From positions 1 to 6,413 of the forward strand of contig JAFDFT010000140.1 of the NCBI GenBank assembly GCA_019309685.1: a DNA stretch of 6,413 nucleotides, written 5' to 3'. The DNA comes from Deltaproteobacteria bacterium. GTDB taxonomy: Bacteria > Desulfobacterota > Desulfobacteria > Desulfobacterales > JAABPS01. Position numbers and translations under genes: made by a program. Under the pieces are notes generated by a model. It saw only the letters and a program-made list of their open reading frames with translations, was not told the origin of the DNA and ran no database searches. This document shows, one piece after another, positions 1 to 5,344 of this stretch; the first letter of the stretch is position 1; every line of letters starts with the position of its first letter.

Positions 1-1275
1 AAGATCAAACAGCTGGGAAAAGACGCGGCAAGGTATCATCGTGATTTAAAAGCACTGCATAAAATAGCCGAAGACGAAAAAAGCAAATTTGCAACCCAAC
101 TTCAGCAGGCCCAAAATATTGGAACTGTTGGGACACTGGCCGGCGGGATCGCGCATGAATTTAACAATATTCTCTGGATAATAACAAGTAATACTGAATT
201 GGCACTCGCCAATATTTCTAAAGGAAATCCTGCACGCTACCACCTTGAGCTCATTGAAGATGCCTGTCAACGTGCAAAAGATTTCGTCGGGCAGATTATC
301 AGCTTTTCCCGAGAATCTGGGCATGTTCCGGAACCATTAAAAATGGGGATTGTTGTAAGGGAGTTTGTTAAGTTTTTAAGGTCATCAATACCCGCAACCA
401 TTAAAATCAGTCATCATATTTCATCAGAGTCAGATACAGTTATGGCCAATCTGTTTCAGGTTAATCAAATCCTTATGAATCTTTGTTCGAATGCTGCTTA
501 CGCCATGAAAGAGAAAGGTGGAGACCTCGAAATAAGTTTGATAGATGTCGAACTTGATGAACACGAGGCAACCCTGACCCACGATCTTTCTCCTGGCAAA
601 TATGTTAACTTATCAGTGCGTGATACAGGGCATGGCATCGATGTTGAAAATATAGATCATGTTTTCGATACGTCATATTCCACAAAAGAAAACGCTGAAT
701 ACGCGGGAATGGGGCTTGCGGTTTCCCGGGAGATCGTCATGAACCACGGTGGAGATATTACCGTGCATAGTGAACTTGGCAAGGGTACTATTTTTCATAT
801 TTTTCTACCATGTATGGATATCGCCAATAATGGACAAAGAGCTGAAAAAGATAAAGAAATTCCAACAGGAAGTGAAGAGATACTCTTTGTTGATGATGAA
901 AAAGTCATTCTTAACTCATATCAGAAAATGCTGACCAAACTCGGTTATAAGGTTACGCTGTCAGCAAATGGTGTTGAAGCACTTGAATTATTTCGTTCAG
1001 CCAAAAAACGGTTTGATCTGGTTATCACTGATTTCACGATGCCTAATATGACTGGTATGGAACTGGCCCAGAAGCTAATGCGTATACGCCCAGACATCCC
1101 CATCATTCTTTGTACCGGATTTAACGCGCTGGTTACGCCTGAAAAAGCCAGAAGATTGGGGATTCGAGAATTTATTATGAAGCCTGTAAAGCTGCAAAAA
1201 ATGGCTCAGATAATTAGAAGCGCGCTTGATGATGATTTGGGAAAGAAAAAAAACAACAGGGCTAAGTCGGTTTGA
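1..1275 (+). CDS. Hybrid sensor histidine kinase with C-terminal receiver domain (5' end outside window)
   Basis: The frame is open from base 1 to the TGA at 1273-1275, giving 424 residues; the start and any sensor or PAS domains lie upstream. Residues 1-40 are charged and helical, as expected for a linker. The dimerisation/H-box follows (GTLAGGIAHEFNNIL), with the likely phospho-accepting His at residue 52. The ATPase domain shows an N-box (LMNLCSNAAYAM, Asn164), a G1 box (DTGHGID, Asp208) and a G2-like box (AGMGLAV, 235-241). A receiver domain follows from about residue 292: acidic pair Asp298/Asp299, phosphoacceptor Asp344 in VITDFTMPN, Thr372 and Lys394 in MKPV. In this family the kinase autophosphorylates on His and passes the phosphate to the receiver Asp. 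The protein ends shortly after the receiver, with no HPt or DNA-binding domain, so a separate phosphotransfer partner is likely. The F-box is divergent (FDTSYSTK). The signal sensed cannot be told from this fragment. Confidence 0.95.
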   Translation, partial: KIKQLGKDAARYHRDLKALHKIAEDEKSKFATQLQQAQNIGTVGTLAGGIAHEFNNILWIITSNTELALANISKGNPARYHLELIEDACQRAKDFVGQIISFSRESGHVPEPLKMGIVVREFVKFLRSSIPATIKISHHISSESDTVMANLFQVNQILMNLCSNAAYAMKEKGGDLEISLIDVELDEHEATLTHDLSPGKYVNLSVRDTGHGIDVENIDHVFDTSYSTKENAEYAGMGLAVSREIVMNHGGDITVHSELGKGTIFHIFLPCMDIANNGQRAEKDKEIPTGSEEILFVDDEKVILNSYQKMLTKLGYKVTLSANGVEALELFRSAKKRFDLVITDFTMPNMTGMELAQKLMRIRPDIPIILCTGFNALVTPEKARRLGIREFIMKPVKLQKMAQIIRSALDDDLGKKKNNRAKSV

Positions 1276-1357
1276 ACACAGCTGTAGATGAATTGGCGCA
1301 TAAATATTGCAAGCGAATTTTAGTACATACAGAATGAAGATTGATTTGATAAAACAA

Positions 1358-1364
1358 AAAGGAG
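1358..1364 (+). promoter_or_regulatory. Ribosome binding site fixing a TTG start for the VOC gene
   Basis: AAAGGAG lies six bases before the TTG at 1371-1373. The first residues from that TTG (MISRIEHISLAV) match the usual beginning of a VOC domain, so this non-ATG start is well supported. Confidence 0.75.
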
Positions 1365-1370
1365 TCGATA

Positions 1371-1946
1371 TTGATTTCACGGATAGAACATATATCTCTT
1401 GCTGTTAATGACTACGAAAAAGCCGTTCACTTTTTTCAAAATATCCTGGGCGCGATTCCAGGAGCCGGAGCTGAGGACAGCAGTATTAAGTTTTATTGGC
1501 AAATTTTTTCACTAGGCGATATGAGCCGTCTTGAGCTTATAAAGCCCACGGGCGAAGGAAGTTTTTTGGATAACTTTTTAAGCAATAAAAAGGATGGCGG
1601 GGTTCATCATATCACTTTACAGACATCTGACATCCAAAAAACCAGAGATTGCCTGGAAAAAGAGAATATCCCTTATTTTGGATATAACGATTTTGGAGAC
1701 GTGTGGAAGGAGCTTTTTATCCATCCAAAAGACGCGTTCGGCATTCTGATACAAATAGCCCAATTAAATCCAGATGACTATCTTGATGATTCTGTGAAAT
1801 TTACAAATTCGCGGAGATGGTCGGTTCAAAGATCAGAAGAAGGCTGCGAGCTGCATTTATGTCATCCTGGTGGTGGAAAGGTAGAGCTGAAATTAACAGA
1901 TAAAGAAAGAAAAGCGCTAATAAAAGATCTAACAGAGAATGGTTAA
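1371..1946 (+). CDS. VOC (glyoxalase-fold) family protein, methylmalonyl-CoA epimerase-like
   Basis: The protein has 191 residues from a TTG start with a good ribosome binding site. It shows two paired beta-alpha-beta modules of the vicinal oxygen chelate fold. The first opens with IEHISLAVNDYEKAVHFF (5-22) and carries LELIKP (54-59). The second opens with GVHHITLQTSDI (77-88) and ends in FIHPKDAFGILIQIAQ (116-131). The order and spacing resemble methylmalonyl-CoA epimerase, which racemises C2 of methylmalonyl-CoA using a divalent metal. Expected ligands are His7, Glu55 and one of His79/His80. The fourth position, normally the Glu of a GVLIEL-type motif, is Gln128 here. About 55 extra residues (137-191) follow the usual domain end and match nothing I recognise. 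The family is clear but the substrate is not: a glyoxalase-like or acyl-CoA-related isomerase is possible, and true epimerase activity is uncertain. It lies 95 bp after the kinase gene in the same direction and could be cotranscribed with it. Confidence 0.85.
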   Translation: MISRIEHISLAVNDYEKAVHFFQNILGAIPGAGAEDSSIKFYWQIFSLGDMSRLELIKPTGEGSFLDNFLSNKKDGGVHHITLQTSDIQKTRDCLEKENIPYFGYNDFGDVWKELFIHPKDAFGILIQIAQLNPDDYLDDSVKFTNSRRWSVQRSEEGCELHLCHPGGGKVELKLTDKERKALIKDLTENG

Positions 1947-1972
1947 AATAATGTAAAGAATTTATTTAAACC
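1941..1972 (+). terminator. AT-rich hairpin over the VOC stop codon (possible weak terminator)
   Basis: GGTTAAAATAA (1941-1951) pairs with TTATTTAAACC (1962-1972) except for one A-A mismatch, leaving a 10-base loop. The TAA stop (1944-1946) lies inside the left arm. Only a short, interrupted T-rich stretch follows, so this may be a weak terminator or a 3' protective stem rather than a strong stop signal. Confidence 0.3.
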
Positions 1973-2031
1973 AATTTATTATAAGATACAAAGAAGCAGG
2001 TTATGGGTCACATAAAAGTTGGATATTTTAC

Positions 2032-2061
2032 TTGACTATGTGCCTGATTATTTGGTTTAAT
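2032..2061 (+). promoter_or_regulatory. Candidate sigma70-type promoter for the OmpA-domain lipoprotein gene
   Basis: TTGACT (2032-2037) and TTTAAT (2056-2061) are separated by 18 bases. Each differs from the consensus by one base. Transcription would begin near 2068, leaving a leader of about 55 bases before the ATG at 2124. A second TATAAT occurs at 2070-2075 but has no good -35 partner. Confidence 0.5.
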
Positions 2062-2094
2062 CAATTTTCTATAATTATTACAAACTGTCAATAA

Positions 2095-2109
2095 TTGTCG
2101 ATTTGTCGA
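2095..2109 (+). repeat. Short tandem direct repeat TTGTCGA in the lipoprotein gene leader
   Basis: Two copies of TTGTCGA (2095-2101 and 2103-2109) sit one base apart, just upstream of the ribosome binding site. A related TGTCA occurs at 2086-2090. They would lie in the transcribed leader if the promoter at 2032-2061 is right. An operator is conceivable, but such short repeats can arise by chance in AT-rich DNA. Confidence 0.25.
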
Positions 2110-2111
2110 CG

Positions 2112-2119
2112 AAAGGAGA
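2112..2119 (+). promoter_or_regulatory. Ribosome binding site of the OmpA-domain lipoprotein gene
   Basis: AAAGGAGA lies four bases before the ATG at 2124. This favours that ATG over the in-frame TTG at 2103, which would put a non-signal-like segment ahead of the lipoprotein signal peptide and would place this site inside the coding region. Confidence 0.8.
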
Positions 2120-2123
2120 GAAA

Positions 2124-2567
2124 ATGGAAAAAATTAAATTATCTATTTTCATTACGGTCATTTTATCACTAATGGTTTTTTTAGGATTCTTAACCGGGTG
2201 TTGTTGTAAACAGGTAGCAGGTGTACCTGACGCGATTGAACTCAGAGTAGAATTTGACACGAATAAGTCTTTCGTCAGACCGGCTTATCATGAGCGCATC
2301 AAGGAAGTCGCGGATTATATGAACAAACATTCAGATGTGGATGCTGTTATCGAAGGTCATACGGATAGCAGAGGGAGTGACCAATATAACCAGAGTTTGT
2401 CACAACGAAGAGCCGATAGTGTCAGACAATACCTTATTGATAAATTCGGCATTTCCGCTTCACGGCTTACCGCGAAGGGATATGGCGAGTCCAAACCCAT
2501 TGCTGACAATAATACCGCTCAAGGCAGGCAGAGAAATCGACGTGTAATTGCAGTTTTCCTTAAATAA
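2124..2567 (+). CDS. OmpA/Pal-like peptidoglycan-binding outer-membrane lipoprotein
   Basis: The protein has 147 residues. A basic N-terminus and hydrophobic core (residues 4-22) lead to a lipobox LTGC (23-26), so Cys26 should be lipidated after signal peptidase II cleavage. Two more cysteines follow directly (CCC, 26-28). The rest is a compact OmpA C-terminal domain: VEFDTNKS (42-49), VIEGHTDSRGSDQYNQSLSQ (75-94), then RRADS, and AKGYGESKP (117-125) with QRNRRV (136-141). Asp81 and Arg96 sit 15 residues apart, in the positions that bind the diaminopimelate of peptidoglycan in OmpA-family domains. The expected role is to tether the outer membrane to the cell wall. The length is close to that of Pal, but no tol or ybgF genes are nearby, so I do not call it pal. 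It has its own likely promoter and a strong ribosome binding site, and its 3' end faces the converging permease gene. Confidence 0.9.
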   Translation: MEKIKLSIFITVILSLMVFLGFLTGCCCKQVAGVPDAIELRVEFDTNKSFVRPAYHERIKEVADYMNKHSDVDAVIEGHTDSRGSDQYNQSLSQRRADSVRQYLIDKFGISASRLTAKGYGESKPIADNNTAQGRQRNRRVIAVFLK

Positions 2568-2596
2568 AAAAATTAGATCCTATTAAATTTAGAATT

Positions 2597-2649
2597 AAAA
2601 AGTGGGGCTGAATGCGATGACAATCTTAACGCATAATGTCCCATTTTTT
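2597..2649. terminator. Likely bidirectional intrinsic terminator between convergent genes
   Basis: AAAAAGTGGG (2597-2606) pairs with CCCATTTTTT (2640-2649) through ten positions, one of them G-T. An inner stem ATGCG (2612-2616) / CGCAT (2630-2634) lies within it. The flanking A run and T run give a T-rich tail on both strands. It sits between the lipoprotein gene (+) and the permease gene (-) and touches the last bases of the permease stop codon, fitting a shared terminator. Confidence 0.6.
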
Positions 2650-3382
2650 ATTTAATCAAGATAGAAAACCCGCTGAAAAGAAGTATCAAGAAGACAAAAA
2701 TTTTGAAGAAGTGTTCATGAATATATCGGTGCAATGTCTCTCCTATAATCAAACCTATTAAAACAACCGGCAGAAGCATTCCGGTTGACTTAACACTATC
2801 TGCAGTAATCTTTCCTGAAACGATATAAAATGATGTTAATACAATGTTTAATATAAGCCATAAAGATGAAAGTGTGCTTCGAAATGAAGATTTATTAAGA
2901 CCGATCTTATTAATCGCATAAACAAGCAGCGGCCCTCCGGACGCGTAAATACCATGTATTATCCCAGCAGTAATTATATATATATTTGACGCAACGTTTG
3001 AAGTGGATGATGGTTTTGGGTTTTTTGCTGATAGTCGATAAAGTTCCCGTATTGAAAGAATCACGATGAGAAGACCAAATGTTTTTTTTAGTAACATGCC
3101 TTGAATAAGATGAAATACAATAATTCCCAAAAAGAGACCGGTCCCCATAAAAGGTATTATTTTACGAAAAAGAACAACCGTGTCTATTTTATCGTGATAT
3201 CTAATTGCAATATACGAATTCACAAAAAGTGTTAAAGGTACCAGTATCGGCAGAAGCACTTCTATAGGATACAGATGGGCTCCCAGTGTTATCGCTATGA
3301 CAACACTGCCAAAGCCCGAGATTGCCAAGGTTGTATAGGATATTAAAACAAAACTTGCCAGCCATATAAAATCCGTTGTCAT
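2648..3382 (-). CDS. TauE/SafE-family membrane permease (probable sulfite/organosulfonate exporter type)
   Basis: The protein has 244 residues with seven or eight hydrophobic segments, the usual size for this family. The two-fold internal repeat is visible: a glycine-rich first motif (SGFGSVVIAI, 22-31) and a second-half counterpart GIIHGIYASGGPLLVYAI (140-157). The two halves are joined by a polar loop around residues 117-132 (KNPKPSSTSNV). Characterised members move sulfite, sulfoacetate or related anions across the inner membrane, but substrates vary, so the substrate here is unknown. The ATG at 3382 is preceded by AGGAT four bases upstream. It lies 79 bp downstream of the flavoprotein gene on the same strand with no terminator visible between them, so cotranscription is likely. 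Its stop codon overlaps the edge of the shared terminator. Confidence 0.88.
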   Translation of the reverse strand: MTTDFIWLASFVLISYTTLAISGFGSVVIAITLGAHLYPIEVLLPILVPLTLFVNSYIAIRYHDKIDTVVLFRKIIPFMGTGLFLGIIVFHLIQGMLLKKTFGLLIVILSIRELYRLSAKNPKPSSTSNVASNIYIITAGIIHGIYASGGPLLVYAINKIGLNKSSFRSTLSSLWLILNIVLTSFYIVSGKITADSVKSTGMLLPVVLIGLIIGETLHRYIHEHFFKIFVFLILLFSGFSILIK

Positions 3383-3461
3383 TTTTATCCTATTTTATAT
3401 TTTCAGCTACATTATTCGGTCAATGAATCAGAATTTTAAGACATGCAATTTAAGAAAGCTC

Positions 3462-4634
3462 TCACGATGCACTAGGGTTTTTGCGCTGGTTGGAAAACAA
3501 TGTCTTTATTCCCTGTATGCTGAATATTTTTTTGTACATCATGCAGTATGTTGTTTTCCCGGTAATAATGTCAATATACTTCTTGCCCAATCTGTTCCCG
3601 TGGACTTTCATCAGTTTATGGCTTATCCGGGGTATTTTGTAAACAAGCCGATGCAATTTCAAGGCATACGCTAAATCCTTTTGAAGTGGTTTTAGTGCGC
3701 CATTATATAGACTTAAACCGCCTTTTCCAAACAATAGTTTATCCGCAATAATTTGAGAAGCAATGTCCGCTTCTTTGAAAGCGTAAAAAATCCCCTCACC
3801 CGTTATGGGATCGGACAGCCCTGCCGCATCACCCACGAGCAATCCTTTTTCATTAGCATAAAAAATATTCTTCGGCGGTCCATACGGTATCATCCAACCC
3901 TTAAGAGATTTAATATGCGCATAATTTTGGAGCTTCTTTGTTTCAAGGTAATTGTAAAAGTATTGTTTCATAGCTTTGATCTTTTTAGAAACAGATAAAA
4001 TGCCGATTGACAGGTGTTCTTTTTTAGGAAAAATCCATCCATATCCTTCCGGTATCACACCGAAGTCAAAGCTGGTGATATTCATAAGTGTTTTTAACAT
4101 GTTGGCGTTAGGAATATATATTTCTGCCTCTAAGCCAATCATCTGTTTACTGCTGATGTTTAACTTAAGCGCTTTGGCGGTTTTACTAAAAACCCCATCT
4201 GCCCCGACAAGTATTTTTGCTTTAAGAAATCCTCTTGACGTTTCAATATTTAGATCGCCGGCTTTACCGGTAACGGACTTAAAGGCCGTTTCATCCCTTA
4301 AAGCAGCTCCTTGGTGTGTTGCTTTTTTTGTTAAAAAGTAATCGAACCTATCTCGCATAACCATACCGATAACAGGGAGAGTGGAAGTGTATTCAAAAAC
4401 AATGCTATTATATAAGGTGATATTAAGATTATGAGAATAACTTTCGATAACTTCCGATATATTAAAAGGAATTATATCCAGGGCTCTTCTAGTAAGTCCA
4501 CCGCCGCAAACTTTGTATCTCGGCAACTTTTGTTTATCAATGATGAGGACGTTAATTTTATTTTTGGCCAGGTAATATCCTAGAAGGCTTCCAGCAGGTC
4601 CAGCCCCTACGATGATGACATCAAACGTATTCAT
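3462..4634 (-). CDS. Geranylgeranyl reductase family FAD-dependent oxidoreductase
   Basis: The protein has 390 residues, the normal family length. The N-terminus is a Rossmann FAD-binding fold: DVIIVGAGPAGS (5-16) with an acidic residue ending the second strand (Asp33). The family signature PRYKVCGGGLTRR follows (38-50). The second nucleotide motif is GADGVFSKTA (144-153). The substrate-side motif GYGWIFPK (197-204) and the C-terminal FAD motif GLLVGDAAGLSDPITGEGI (264-282) are also present. Family members reduce double bonds of prenyl chains, for example in chlorophyll and archaeal lipid synthesis or in menaquinone side chains. In a heterotrophic bacterium a quinone or polyprenyl substrate is the likeliest, but that is inference. 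The ATG at 4634 begins directly at the FAD fold, and an in-frame stop lies 27 bases upstream, so no longer form is possible nearby. No clear Shine-Dalgarno precedes it. The permease gene follows 79 bp downstream. Confidence 0.9.
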   Translation of the reverse strand: MNTFDVIIVGAGPAGSLLGYYLAKNKINVLIIDKQKLPRYKVCGGGLTRRALDIIPFNISEVIESYSHNLNITLYNSIVFEYTSTLPVIGMVMRDRFDYFLTKKATHQGAALRDETAFKSVTGKAGDLNIETSRGFLKAKILVGADGVFSKTAKALKLNISSKQMIGLEAEIYIPNANMLKTLMNITSFDFGVIPEGYGWIFPKKEHLSIGILSVSKKIKAMKQYFYNYLETKKLQNYAHIKSLKGWMIPYGPPKNIFYANEKGLLVGDAAGLSDPITGEGIFYAFKEADIASQIIADKLLFGKGGLSLYNGALKPLQKDLAYALKLHRLVYKIPRISHKLMKVHGNRLGKKYIDIITGKTTYCMMYKKIFSIQGIKTLFSNQRKNPSAS

Positions 4635-4742
4635 AGGGTAACATTTGAATTTCGTTTTGTTTTAGGGTTAGGGTAATTGTTAACTGACGCGATATATTTT
4701 TCTATGGAAATTCAGCATCCATTTTTCACTCAAACCTTTTAT

Positions 4743-4771
4743 TTGACACAAAACACTTATTTCACTATACT
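4743..4771 (+). promoter_or_regulatory. Strong sigma70-type promoter for cutA
   Basis: TTGACA (4743-4748) is an exact -35 consensus, followed by a 17-base spacer and TATACT (4766-4771), one base from the -10 consensus. Transcription should start near 4778, giving a leader of roughly 88 bases before the cutA ATG. It lies in the divergent region and points away from the flavoprotein gene, for which I see no equally good promoter. Confidence 0.7.
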
Positions 4772-4796
4772 TTTACCCAATAGACAAAACTTTTGC

Positions 4797-4860
4797 AAGG
4801 TTAGTGTTTTTTAACCTTTAATGAAAGTTCTTCTTTATATATAAAGTTTAAATTTAAGGT
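4797..4860 (+). promoter_or_regulatory. cutA leader with hairpin and possible alternative pairing to the ribosome binding site
   Basis: AAGGTTA (4797-4803) pairs perfectly with TAACCTT (4812-4818) around an 8-base loop. The same ACCTT (4814-4818) could instead pair with AAGGT (4856-4860), which is the weak ribosome binding site six bases before the cutA ATG. The two pairings exclude each other. The first is longer, so the ribosome site is probably free by default. Any regulatory role is inference. Confidence 0.3.
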
Positions 4861-4865
4861 AAATA

Positions 4866-5186
4866 ATGAAAATTAACTTGATTTATATGACAGCAGGCAC
4901 TGCGGAGGAAGCAGAATCAATAGGAAAAGAATTGGTTTCATCTGGACTCGCAGCGTGCGTTAACATTATTGAAAATATGAAATCAATATATTTCTGGGAG
5001 GGTGAACTCCAAAAAGACGCTGAAGTTGTATTGATTGCAAAAACGATTGAATCCAATGTATCTTCTTTAATTGAAAAAGTGAAATTGCTCCACAGTTATG
5101 ATTGCCCATGTGTCATTAGCTTGCCTGTTTTAGATGGAAACAAGTCTTTTATGGACTGGATAGAAGATAGTGTAAAAAAACCTTAA
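4866..5186 (+). CDS. cutA: CutA family divalent-cation tolerance protein
   Basis: The protein has 106 residues, the usual size for this small trimeric, PII-like fold. Family landmarks run in order: a first strand ending in MTAGTAEEAESIGKELV (8-24), then GLAACVNII (27-35), SIYFWEGEL (40-48), AKT (58-60), the helix leading to HSYDCPCVISLPVLDGN (76-92), and MDWIEDSV near the end. CutA proteins are cytoplasmic and were first linked to copper tolerance in E. coli; their exact role is still debated. Cys31 is at the conserved position. The metal-binding-type segment usually written HPYEVPEI reads HSYDCPCVI here, adding a Cys-Pro-Cys (80-82). The ATG at 4866 is preceded by a weak AAGG and a strong promoter about 95 bases upstream. 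The neighbours give no metal-resistance context. Confidence 0.93.
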   Translation: MKINLIYMTAGTAEEAESIGKELVSSGLAACVNIIENMKSIYFWEGELQKDAEVVLIAKTIESNVSSLIEKVKLLHSYDCPCVISLPVLDGNKSFMDWIEDSVKKP

Positions 5187-5292
5187 AATCAGTATGTATC
5201 GCGCTGGATATATATGTATTCAGGCCTTTTCGACAGCTATACATGTATGATTGCTGATGACTTAAATGGCGTTCGTAGAAATTTTAGTTGTA

Positions 5293-5338
5293 AGTTTTTT
5301 CATTTATAAACGTGACGTTTTGAATGGACGTAAAAACT
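5293..5338 (+). repeat. Nested inverted repeats between cutA and the next gene
   Basis: AGTTTTT (5293-5299) pairs with AAAAACT (5332-5338), CATT (5301-5304) with AATG (5323-5326), and AAACGT (5308-5313) with ACGTTT (5315-5320) around one central base. Together they could form a long imperfect hairpin or, at the centre, a dyad for a DNA-binding protein. It lies 107 bp after the cutA stop and spans the first possible ATG of the next gene (5324). There is no good T tail, so a terminator is not the first choice. Confidence 0.35.
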
Positions 5339-5344
5339 ACTGGT

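Noticed and set aside
1307..1335. Possible promoter TTGCAA-N17-CAGAAT before the VOC gene
   Set aside because: The -10 element matches only four of six bases. In AT-rich DNA this is weak, and readthrough from the kinase gene is equally plausible.
1966..2060. Nine-base inverted repeat TTAAACCAA (1966-1974) / TTGGTTTAA (2052-2060)
   Set aside because: The arms are 77 bases apart and AT-rich. The left arm overlaps the hairpin at the VOC stop and the right arm overlaps the promoter -10 element, so chance is the simplest reading.
3394..3423. Promoter-like TTGACC-N18-TATAAA on the minus strand before the permease gene
   Set aside because: Transcription would begin only about five bases before the ATG and would leave out the AGGAT ribosome site. 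It could work only as a leaderless promoter, so I did not list it.
3423..4341. Plus-strand open frames opposite the flavoprotein gene
   Set aside because: The minus-strand frame carries clear FAD-binding motifs across its length. The plus-strand frames are short and show no family features.
4662..4673. Two copies of TTAGGG, resembling a telomere repeat or quadruplex
   Set aside because: There are only two copies plus one nearby GGG, too few for a four-tract quadruplex and meaningless as a telomere in a bacterial intergenic region.
5191..5248. Repeated ATGTAT/ATACAT words and the palindrome ATACATGTAT downstream of cutA
   Set aside because: The words are short, AT-rich and irregularly spaced, and they form no stable hairpin with a T tail.
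5283..5310. Possible promoter TTTAGT-N16-TATAAA before the secreted-protein gene
   Set aside because: The -35 matches only three of six bases. It would fit the ATG at 5345 but is too weak to list.
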